From Succinatimonas sp. UBA6849 (GTDB lineage: Bacteria; Pseudomonadota; Gammaproteobacteria; Enterobacterales; Succinivibrionaceae), in the NCBI GenBank assembly GCA_002449335.1, contig DKDL01000005.1, positions 1-5,385 of the forward strand: DNA of 5,385 nt, in the 5' to 3' direction. The notes under the pieces are model-generated. The model was not told where the DNA came from, did not search any database, and saw nothing but the letters and a program-made list of their open reading frames with translations. This document shows positions 1-4,911 of the stretch, piece after piece. The translations under genes and the position numbers were made by a program. Each line of letters begins with the position of its first letter. Position 1 is the first letter of the stretch.

Positions 1-155
1 CTGAGGCTAAGGCAAAGCTTAGTGAAGCCATTGAGCAGATAAAAACACGTGACTATGGCAATATTGTACCTAAGAAAGCAGAGCTTATAAGAATTGCAGC
101 TGTGTTCAATGCTGATCCTAAGGTAAGAGCTTTTACAGAGTATCAGGAAGTTTAA
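1..155 (+). CDS. AAA-ATPase-like / PD-(D/E)XK nuclease-fold protein, C-terminal fragment
   Basis: This is the 3' end of a gene that starts outside the window. The reading frame is entered at base 3 and gives 50 codons before TAA at 153-155. The visible tail contains AIEQIKTRDYG, followed by ELIRIAAVFN and a final FTEYQEV. An 'A-x-EQIK-x-[RK]-x-Y' helix followed by a short hydrophobic strand that would match 'K-x-I-x-I-x-x-x-F' is typical of the end of the PD-(D/E)XK domain (PDDEXK_9/DUF1703) fused to an N-terminal AAA-ATPase-like domain (PF09820). Those proteins are common in gut anaerobes, usually in many copies, and their function is not established; a nuclease-type role is predicted from the fold. 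The catalytic residues and the ATPase half are not in the window. The family call rests on recognising this short tail, so it is likely but not certain. Confidence 0.7.
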   Translation, partial: EAKAKLSEAIEQIKTRDYGNIVPKKAELIRIAAVFNADPKVRAFTEYQEV

Positions 156-210
156 GCTTAAATTGAATTGATAAGTGCAAAGCTTAACTGAATAATACCT
201 ACATATCTTA

Positions 211-240
211 AGCGCCACTTAAGGCTAATCCAGTGGCGCT
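211..240 (+). terminator. 9-bp hairpin after the partial gene, probable terminator
   Basis: AGCGCCACT (211-219) pairs perfectly with AGTGGCGCT (232-240) around a 12-nt loop, 55 nt after the stop codon at 155. The stem is GC-rich in an AT-rich background, as expected of a terminator stem, but there is no T tract directly after it (GTAAATC follows; the nearest T run is at 270-274). It may therefore be a processing or RNA-stabilising hairpin, or a Rho-assisted terminator. The hairpin at 4157-4195 has a similar position, loop start and 3' flank (GCTGTA). Confidence 0.5.
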
Positions 241-348
241 GTAAATCAAATAGCTGTCTATCAAGCCTATTTTTACCAATTTAAAAAACTTGCCTTAGCT
301 GTTAACTCAAAAGCTAAATTCTTGTTTACTTTTTTACAATTTTAATTC

Positions 349-470
349 ACAAGTCTAAATCTGGAACGATGAGTTTATAAGATTAGTTCATAAGGTAAGG
401 CGATGATTATTTTCTTCTAAATTCCTCAATCCTAATTTCTCTTAGATCTTTGCACTCATAGCCTTACCTT
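349..470 (+). repeat. Structured element A (two-stem element, relative of element B)
   Basis: The element starts with ACAAGTCT (349-356). Stem P1 pairs CTAAATC (355-361) with GATTAG (381-386), with one bulged A, around a 19-nt loop (362-380) that begins TGGAAC and ends TTTATAA. After a 5-nt linker, stem P2 pairs AAGGTAAGGC (392-401) with GCCTTACCTT (461-470), then has one G-A mismatch (402/460), then ATGA/TCAT (403-406 with 456-459). The P2 loop is 49 nt and rich in pyrimidines. The same architecture recurs at 4779-4911 with different stem sequences, so pairing appears to be conserved. It could be a small structured RNA, a transposon-like boundary or a regulatory leader. No known RNA family is recognised. 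Orientation is given as the strand on which the two copies are read in parallel; real transcription is unknown. Confidence 0.6.
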
Positions 471-506
471 TCAAATTTTAGTTTAAGTCCATGTTGCTAC
501 CTGCAA

Positions 507-574
507 CTTGGCTATACAAATCAAAATCTCATCTATCGGAGTTTATAAAAACAAAGATCAAAGTTGTAGCCAAG
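507..574. repeat. Hairpin / divergent third unit (element C)
   Basis: CTTGGCTA (507-514) pairs with TAGCCAAG (567-574), 8 bp. CAA (517-519) then pairs with TTG (564-566) past a 2-nt bulge. The 44-nt loop contains GAGTTTATAA (539-548), an exact 10-mer match to the P1 loop of element A (371-380), and ATCAAAGTT at 557-565, an exact 9-mer match to the P1-P2 junction of element B (4829-4837). Unlike A and B, the long stem encloses the TTTATAA segment instead of following it. It may be a rearranged or decayed copy. It lies about 90 bp before the Sel1-like gene and could instead act in that gene's leader. Confidence 0.35.
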
Positions 575-660
575 AACTGTTTATTAGATAAAAAGAACGA
601 TAAAAGACCATCAATAAAATACCAGCTAAGGGGATTAGACCGTAAAAAAGCGAGGAGAGT

Positions 661-1029
661 ATGAAATTTAAAGACAGCTTAAAAAAGCTCAAGCTCAATT
701 TTAGAACACATCCAGTGTTCAGCTTTGCTTTCATCATTGCAACAGCATTTGTAGTGCTTAGCTTTGCACTTTGTTTTACAAGAGAGACTTTTGTAAAACA
801 ATGCGAAAACGGTGATATTGCTGCATGTAACAGAGCATGTTCGATCAAGGGCAGAACTGCCTGTGCAAATCTTGCGTTTTACTATCAGCAGGGTATTCAT
901 GTAAGAAAAGATGAGCATAAAGCTCTTTTGTATTACCAAAAGTCGTGTTCTCAAAACTTAAGCTACGGTTGCAGACAAGCTGAGCTAATAGAAAAGCAAA
1001 TTAATTATAAGATCTTCAACAATCAGTAG
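661..1029 (+). CDS. Membrane-anchored Sel1/Hcp-like repeat protein
   Basis: The protein has 122 residues. A short basic N-terminus (residues 1-17, many Lys/Arg) precedes one hydrophobic segment (about 19-39), which fits a signal anchor with the C-terminal part outside the cytoplasm. Six cysteines follow as three pairs, each with 7 intervening residues: 48/56, 60/68 and 96/104. This spacing is the hallmark of cysteine-rich Sel1-like (SLR, Hcp-type) repeats, where each pair forms a disulfide bridging the two helices of a repeat. Residues about 64-104 read as one full repeat (ANLAFYYQQG, then HKALLYYQKSC), preceded by about one partial repeat. Such proteins usually mediate protein-protein contacts in the periplasm; no partner can be named. 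It is short for the family, which often has four or more repeats. The start is set by AGGAG at 653-657, only 3 nt before ATG. It looks monocistronic, with about 310 bp of non-coding DNA after it. Confidence 0.75.
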   Translation: MKFKDSLKKLKLNFRTHPVFSFAFIIATAFVVLSFALCFTRETFVKQCENGDIAACNRACSIKGRTACANLAFYYQQGIHVRKDEHKALLYYQKSCSQNLSYGCRQAELIEKQINYKIFNNQ

Positions 1030-1340
1030 AAGCTTACTAAAGCAGTAGAAAATTACTAAAGGCAGAAAACGGCAAACAACATTTAATCTGGAGAAACATA
1101 TGGTTAAAGCAGTTGCTAATAGTCCTCCTATCTTAAAATAGGAACGATTCTTATGAAACTAACACAGCACTAGCACAGCGATGATGTTTTCTTAGGAAAG
1201 TTCATATAAGCATGCATTGCCTATGAGTAAAACTGATGAAAATATGAAAAACGGATCGGTGAGCTGAGCTTATTTTTGACTAAAAAAGCCATCTCTAAGA
1301 TGTCCGGTTTTGCTTAAAAACAATTGGAGACAATGACCTT
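1030..1340. other. Intergenic / decayed region with a 13-codon ORF
   Basis: No gene of normal size is present. The one notable item is an ORF at 1100-1141, placed 5 nt after a good GGAGA ribosome binding site (1090-1094). It begins MVKAVANSPPILK and stops at once, and looks like the preserved start of a gene whose body is lost. A six-codon ORF follows at 1153 (MKLTQH). CCTAT/ATAGG forms a small hairpin just after the 13-codon ORF's last codons, and GGAACGAT (1141-1148) is an exact match to part of element A. TTGACT at 1276-1281 is a fair -35 hexamer, but the -10 region after it (GATGTC at 17 nt, or TAAGAT at only 14 nt) is poor, so a promoter for the downstream ORFs is possible but unproven. 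Confidence 0.45.
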
Positions 1341-1427
1341 ATGCCGTGTATGTACTTACATTATTTTGAAGATGCACCAGCTAATTTGTATGTTACGTCG
1401 AAGAGAATTTTAGGAGATATCTTATGA
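1341..1427 (+). CDS. 28-residue small ORF overlapping the next gene
   Basis: The ORF starts at ATG 1341 and ends in TGA 1425-1427, overlapping the ATG of the next ORF (1424) in an ATGA arrangement, which suggests translational coupling. Its middle reads FEDAPANLYVTSKRILGDIL. GGAG at 1326-1329 lies 11 nt before the start, which is longer than ideal. The frame is open further upstream to 1299 without another start codon, so this could also be the 3' remnant of a larger gene. No family is recognised. It may be a leader peptide, a small partner protein or debris; the exact ATGA overlap is the main reason to list it. Confidence 0.3.
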   Translation: MPCMYLHYFEDAPANLYVTSKRILGDIL

Positions 1428-1819
1428 TTTCACTTATTGATTTTGTTAAAGCATTTAATTCAAATCTAGAATATAGGATCTTGATTGTAGTTGACGAAAA
1501 ATGCGATGTATTTAGTGGAAATAAAGAAGAATTTATTAAACGAGTACAAAATGCATATTGCTTTAATGATTATTATGTACAACATGTCGATTTCGATGTT
1601 GATGATGATTATGATAACAATAAATCGGTTGAAGATGGATACTGTTTATACATTGATGCTGATACTACTGACAACCTTGATGATTTTACCTTAGATGGTT
1701 TAACCTGGGTTGAAAAAGAGTTAAAAAGAAATCACTATAGCCCCAATAAATTCAAAATCAGCAATGTAATTTCAGAAAACAATATTGTTAAATCTTTTAA
1801 CGTTGAGAAATGTGAATGA
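1424..1819 (+). CDS. Hypothetical acidic protein, 131 residues
   Basis: A strong ribosome binding site, AGGAG at 1412-1416, sits 7 nt before this ATG, which fixes the start. The protein has no hydrophobic membrane segment or signal peptide and is rich in Asp. Its order is: an N-terminal helix-like stretch (2-14), a strand-like YRILIVVDEK (17-26), a VFSGNKEEFIKRV segment (29-41), an acidic linker (56-66, DFDVDDDYDNN), and a strand GYCLYIDAD (72-80). The pattern 'strand, turn, F-x-G-x-x-x-E-F, helix, then a short strand' recalls small alpha/beta hypothetical proteins seen in phages and plasmids of gut bacteria. That is a resemblance by eye, not a family assignment. It overlaps the small ORF before it and the one after it by 4 bases each, so the three may be cotranslated. 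No function can be given. Confidence 0.65.
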   Translation: MISLIDFVKAFNSNLEYRILIVVDEKCDVFSGNKEEFIKRVQNAYCFNDYYVQHVDFDVDDDYDNNKSVEDGYCLYIDADTTDNLDDFTLDGLTWVEKELKRNHYSPNKFKISNVISENNIVKSFNVEKCE

Positions 1820-1902
1820 AACTTAAAGGATCTGAAAACAGTATTCTGCATGGATTAATGGAAGATATTAACATCAATAAAGAGCAAGTTCTTTTTTATT
1901 GA
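1816..1902 (+). CDS. 28-residue small ORF coupled to the 131-residue gene
   Basis: ATG at 1816-1818 overlaps the TGA of the preceding gene (1817-1819) in an ATGA junction, and the ORF runs 28 codons to TGA at 1900-1902. It contains KGSENSILHGLMEDININK and is hydrophilic, with a short helix-prone centre. There is no separate ribosome binding site, so translation would depend on re-initiation after the upstream gene. It has the same length as the small ORF at 1341, but the two sequences are not alike. It could be a real small partner protein or the truncated start of a lost gene, since the DNA after it looks decayed. No family is recognised. Confidence 0.3.
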   Translation: MKLKGSENSILHGLMEDININKEQVLFY

Positions 1903-2264
1903 GTTACGGTAAACATCTAAATGATAAGACAAGCTAATTCATAATTTTGTAGCTGGGCTAAACATTGTATTCGTCAAGCCATTGAAAGCGTCAAACAAAT
2001 TCAAGAACGTCATCAATTTTACCTGATCGCAGCTTTACCTGATAGCAGCAGTTATACTAAAGCTCTAGCTTACAAAGCATTGTCAGTAGTGTATTCTTAC
2101 TCCTTATGAAAGAATGCAAAGTACTTAAAGATTGGCTATCAGGAATATATTACAGACTGTTCAAAATTATGATTTTTGCATCAACAATTTCACAACAATT
2201 TTTTTTTCGTTCAGCCCCAATTTTTTAGACAGATGCTTTAAGAGCTTCTGCAAAGAGGTTTTAT
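1903..2264. other. Intergenic region before the 619-residue gene
   Basis: Apart from the remnant at 1945-2172, this stretch holds a run of nine T at 2199-2207 and a second run of six T at 2221-2226, neither preceded by a convincing stem, so I do not call a terminator. AGAGG at 2254-2258 is the ribosome binding site of the next gene. No clear -35/-10 pair is visible. Confidence 0.5.
1945..2172 (+). pseudogene. Interrupted reading frame, probable gene remnant
   Basis: From 1945 to 2106 the frame is open for 54 codons and reads like real protein, with AIESVKQIQERHQFYLIAAL and SYTKALAYKALSVVYSYSL. It has no usable start codon at its head (TAA lies directly upstream at 1942-1944). It is broken by TGA at 2107-2109 and continues in the same frame for 20 more codons (KNAKYLKIGYQEY) to TGA at 2170-2172. 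This fits the middle or end of a helical, perhaps TPR/Sel1-like, protein that lost its start and gained a stop. Stop-codon readthrough cannot be excluded but nothing supports it. An overlapping 40-codon ORF at 2106-2228 has no ribosome binding site and ends in a low-complexity T-rich tract, so I do not call it. The parent family is not recognised. Confidence 0.35.
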
Positions 2265-4124
2265 ATGGATTTTAGAGACTATGTAAATTCAAGAGACATT
2301 CGTGAGTATCTTTATAAGATTGACTATAAGCTGTCAGGTTCTCAAAAGTTAGATATTGTTGAATACAACCATTATCTTACAGCTGAGCAGAAGCTCTCTT
2401 TGTTAGAAGAACTCTTAAAAGAGAATGATGAAAAATTACAATGCGTGAGCTTTTCAGCTGATGGAGAATACAAAAGTTATAAATCGAAAAGTCTTCATGT
2501 AATTATCAAACGTAAGATAGCAACTTATAGAAAAAGACTGGAGCTTTTAACAAAAAATGAGACCGGTTGCTTCTATGAATCTTCCTTATTGCTAGACAGA
2601 CGTGATCCATTTGGAAAAGATAAATATGAACTCAAGATGGAAGATAAAAAGCTGACTGAAACTATGACCGTCATCGATTCTGGCAAGCTCAATGAATTTG
2701 TAAATAATTACTCAAGTCCTTTTCACAGGTATTATGCCAATTATCAGGACTGTCTTAATGATTATCTTGAAGCAGTTAACGGCATCTATTGTGAATACAT
2801 AGAACAGGCTTTCTCATCTCAAGAAGATCCTGAATCTGATGATTGGGATCTTGAAGATGAAGATTGTGGCGCCTCTTTTTTTGAAGATGATTCGGATGAT
2901 GATTACGACGATGATTTGTATGAGAAATTTAAAGACGATCTAGATGATGATTTGGATACTGGCAATACAGTATCTAACAAAGAAAGGCTTTCATCTCTAA
3001 TTGAAAAATACGCTCTTACTGAGGATGATCTTAATAAGGTAAAAAGAGCATGTGGAATTGAAGGCGCCATCAGAAAGATCTATCTCTTTGACAAAACAGA
3101 TAATACCTTACAAGATAAAAATAATAATGACTCATCCAGAAAGAACCAGTATGTGTCAGCCTATTTAAATGCCAGAGGAGAGGTTAAAGACGTATTATCA
3201 AATATAGATAGATTGGATTCATTTGAAAATAAAATTATATATACAAATGATCCAATTCCAGTGCCTTTTAACGAAGGTGACATTGTTTCATTTGTCCATT
3301 TTTACAGTGATCCTTCATCTAATGACTGCAATGTAAAGCCAGCCTCAGATCCTTTTGTTGTGACTGATTTTCTTGAAGATGAATTTGATCATCCGTTCTT
3401 TTGTGAAAGAATTTCCACAGCTGACGGAAAGAGTAGCTTACTCGATGAAGATTACAATTACCACTTATATGATTTAGAGTACTACAGACGTCCTTTAGAA
3501 GGTAAATTCTTAGCGCTTAAAGCTATAAGAAACTTCTGTATTGATCCTGATCATCATGACGAGCGCGATGCTAATCTTCTACTTGAATATTTAGACCTAA
3601 AAGAAAAACTTGATGATTATGAAGAAGGTGTTGAAGTTGCAAGCTTCGAAGTTATTGATAGCCTAAATGAAAAGGTTGATAACATCTTCAAGAAGATAAA
3701 GTCTAAACCAAGTGTACGCCGTATCATTGATGAGAAATATAGAAATAGGGGGCATCTAAGATATCTAAATCATGGGAATTGCCAAGACTATCAAAACATA
3801 AAGATTTATCTTGATGATGAAAAATCAGCTCCTAAAGGCTATGAACAGTGTCACAGTGTAAAAGAGACAATTAAGCTGATTAACCTTTGTGAAAGTTCAG
3901 GTACCTATATTGAAGAGTTAAATCTTGATAGTGACTTAGGCGAGTACGCAAAAAATGGTGGAGATGCCATCAAGCTTCTTGATTACTTAGTAGAAAGAAG
4001 AACCTTCTACAAAGTTAAGCTGCATACATCAAATCCTGAGGATAAAGCTGATATGCAAAAAGTCATCGACAGATACTGGCCAAAAGATGGCAGTATCAAG
4101 TGTTATCAAGAGCATAAAGCCTAG
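2265..4124 (+). CDS. Large acidic protein with C-terminal cyclic-phosphate processing receiver (cREC) domain
   Basis: The protein has 619 residues. The start is set by AGAGG (2254-2258), 6 nt before ATG, with an in-frame stop upstream at 2226-2228. It has no signal peptide or membrane segment, so it is probably cytoplasmic. Order of parts: a mainly helical N-terminus (about 1-185); a very acidic linker (about 186-233) with runs of Asp/Glu; helices (about 240-325); a strand-rich module starting IPVPFNEGDIV (331-341) and including YDLEYYRRPLEGK (402-414); helices (about 415-500); and a final domain (about 512-610). That last domain has KIYLDDEKSAP (513-523), LNLDSDLGE (552-560) and KLHTSNPEDKADM (585-597), matching the cREC pattern LDD...P / LDHDLG / HSxNP...M. 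cREC is a receiver-like fold predicted to act on cyclic-phosphate nucleotides or RNA ends in conflict systems. Unusually, the His of LDHDLG is Ser556 here. The function of the rest is unknown. The cREC match is good; the 'PF-x-x-GDIV' module resembles uncharacterised proteins of gut bacteria. Confidence 0.8.
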   Translation: MDFRDYVNSRDIREYLYKIDYKLSGSQKLDIVEYNHYLTAEQKLSLLEELLKENDEKLQCVSFSADGEYKSYKSKSLHVIIKRKIATYRKRLELLTKNETGCFYESSLLLDRRDPFGKDKYELKMEDKKLTETMTVIDSGKLNEFVNNYSSPFHRYYANYQDCLNDYLEAVNGIYCEYIEQAFSSQEDPESDDWDLEDEDCGASFFEDDSDDDYDDDLYEKFKDDLDDDLDTGNTVSNKERLSSLIEKYALTEDDLNKVKRACGIEGAIRKIYLFDKTDNTLQDKNNNDSSRKNQYVSAYLNARGEVKDVLSNIDRLDSFENKIIYTNDPIPVPFNEGDIVSFVHFYSDPSSNDCNVKPASDPFVVTDFLEDEFDHPFFCERISTADGKSSLLDEDYNYHLYDLEYYRRPLEGKFLALKAIRNFCIDPDHHDERDANLLLEYLDLKEKLDDYEEGVEVASFEVIDSLNEKVDNIFKKIKSKPSVRRIIDEKYRNRGHLRYLNHGNCQDYQNIKIYLDDEKSAPKGYEQCHSVKETIKLINLCESSGTYIEELNLDSDLGEYAKNGGDAIKLLDYLVERRTFYKVKLHTSNPEDKADMQKVIDRYWPKDGSIKCYQEHKA

Positions 4125-4156
4125 AAATCCTAAGCTTTAGTAATCTCTAAATGAAC

Positions 4157-4195
4157 TGCAGCTCCTAAGGTAAGATCTTCTACATAGGAGCTGTA
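4157..4195 (+). terminator. Hairpin after the 619-residue gene, probable terminator
   Basis: An 11-bp stem (4157-4167 with 4185-4195, including one G-U pair; core CAGCTCCTA/TAGGAGCTG) closes a 17-nt loop, 32 nt after the TAG stop. Only TCTTC follows, so a true T tract is missing, as in the hairpin at 211-240. The two hairpins share their position after a gene, a TAAGG sequence at the start of the loop and a GCTGTA flank, suggesting a common terminator or 3'-end type in this genome. Confidence 0.5.
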
Positions 4196-4211
4196 TCTTC
4201 AAAAGAGACTG

Positions 4212-4253
4212 TTAGGCTTTATTCATCAAAGCAAGGGCTGGAAATAAACCTAA
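4212..4253. repeat. Bulged 11-bp inverted repeat
   Basis: TTAGG (4212-4216) pairs with CCTAA (4249-4253), then a single bulged C, then TTTATT (4218-4223) pairs with AATAAA (4243-4248). The loop is 19 nt (4224-4242). It stands 16 nt after the probable terminator. It has no T tract and no recognised function; it could be a protein-binding site or part of a structured transcript. Confidence 0.4.
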
Positions 4254-4370
4254 TTCAATCACAAAATGAACCTGGATCAGGTAACACTTGATACCAAATC
4301 ATTGATACACACGAAACTTAATCGTGGTACCCCTTTCTTAAAAATAAGGTAAAATGCGTCATTTCTTAGG

Positions 4371-4438
4371 CATAAAAGCAAAGCAATCATAAAAGCATCG
4401 TGATCATAAAAATCACACTCTCATAAAACAGAGATCTC
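4371..4438. repeat. Four 17-bp periodic copies starting CATAAAA
   Basis: CATAAAA occurs at 4371, 4388, 4405 and 4422, exactly 17 bp apart each time. The first two copies share CATAAAAGCA; the remainder of each 17-mer has diverged. The next 17-mer (from 4439) starts AAGAAGC and has lost the motif. Strict phasing with a conserved core is the pattern of iteron-like or repressor-operator arrays, but the copies are few and degenerate and no replication protein is visible, so the role is open. Confidence 0.5.
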
Positions 4439-4531
4439 AAGAAGCGTGATCTTTCATCAGAATTAGTATCTTAGCTATCCTGTCTTTAAGAACTTCAAAT
4501 TTTGCTGTGCTTTCTTTTGAAATAAATCTAA

Positions 4532-4607
4532 GTGGCCGTCACCGCCACACCATTTTCTATAATGAGCTGCGAGCGCGGACATTATATATGCGTCAGTTGC
4601 GCGGACA
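4532..4607. mobile_element. GC-rich stretch resembling the end of an IS21-type insertion sequence
   Basis: This segment is clearly richer in G+C than its surroundings. It begins with GTGGC/GCCAC, a 5-bp stem (4532-4536 with 4544-4548). It then carries two direct copies of GCGCGGACA (4573-4581 and 4599-4607), 26 bp apart, the second ending in CA as a TG...CA element would. Several short internal repeats near the tip, with TGTCCGC read inward, are typical of IS21-family ends. No istA or istB coding sequence and no second end are present, so at most this is a solo end or the scar of a decayed element. Confidence 0.35.
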
Positions 4608-4778
4608 CTTTTGCCTAAAGTCATGATCAAGACTAACCAAAAAGAAAGCAAAGATGTGTCAATTGAGCTTTAGTGAGATTAAAAAGCTAATTTATGCTTA
4701 CAGTAGCGACAATGCTCCAAAAGTTAAGAAAACTCACCAATTTATTTAACTTCATTTTTTACATCATCTTAATTTTTA

Positions 4779-4911
4779 CAAGTCTTTAATGCACATCCCT
4801 ATCTGGAACTATCGCTTTATAAGATAGCATCAAAGTTAAGGCAACTTCAGTTGATTTTTTTTTTGTTTCTCTCGTATCGTAAAAATCACTACAAATGAAG
4901 TTGCCTTAACT
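4779..4911 (+). repeat. Structured element B (two-stem element, relative of element A)
   Basis: The element starts with ACAAGTCT (4779-4786), as in A. Stem P1 pairs CTATC (4799-4803) with GATAG (4823-4827) around a 19-nt loop that again begins TGGAAC and ends TTTATAA. A 6-nt linker leads to P2, a perfect 16-bp stem (4834-4849 with 4896-4911) whose core AAGGC/GCCTT is shared with A. The loop of P2 is 46 nt and contains T10 (4855-4864). Relative to A there is an insertion of about 12 nt between ACAAGTCT and P1. Stem bases differ from A while pairing is preserved. Within P2, CAAC/GTTG (4842-4845 with 4850-4853) just before T10 could form a competing weak terminator. Confidence 0.65.

Larger units (their letters stand above)
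156..660. other. 505-bp intergenic region with structured elements A and C
   Basis: I see no coding potential in this AT-rich stretch: stops are dense in all frames, and the minus-strand frame that enters it at its right end (558-660) is the antisense shadow of the Sel1-like gene. It holds the hairpin just after the upstream gene (211-240), a weak hairpin TTAGCT/AGCTAA (295-300 with 312-317), structured element A (349-470), and a third, diverged structured unit (507-574). No convincing -35/-10 pair for the gene at 661 stands out. The best candidate is a weak TTGTAG near 565 followed by TAGATA-like sequence near 585, which I do not annotate separately. Confidence 0.6.

Noticed and set aside
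362..378. TGGAAC...TTTAT in elements A and B as a sigma-54 promoter
   Set aside because: The -24 half fits partly, but the required GC at -12 is TT in both copies.
349..381. TATAAG in elements A and B as a sigma-70 -10 box
   Set aside because: No -35 hexamer is conserved at 16-18 nt; upstream ACAAGTCT lies at different distances in the two copies.
558..848. Minus-strand frame of 96 codons and the overlapping minus-strand frame at 679-954
   Set aside because: Both are antisense to the Sel1-like gene; their composition mirrors it and no ribosome binding site supports them.
1491..1694. 67-codon plus-strand frame rich in Met and Ile
   Set aside because: It is an out-of-frame shadow of the 131-residue gene with biased composition and no ribosome binding site.
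2199..2207. T9 run as an intrinsic terminator
   Set aside because: No stem-loop precedes it.
2106..2228. 40-codon ORF overlapping the gene remnant
   Set aside because: No ribosome binding site, and its end is encoded by the T-rich tract.
4654..4749. 31-codon plus-strand ORF (starts MCQLSFSEIKKL)
   Set aside because: No good ribosome binding site and no recognisable family; its length is unremarkable for AT-rich non-coding DNA, although it lies next to the IS-like end.
349..4911. Elements A/B as a CRISPR array or a retron msr/msd
   Set aside because: Only two well-conserved copies 4.4 kb apart, no spacers, no cas genes and no reverse transcriptase in the window.
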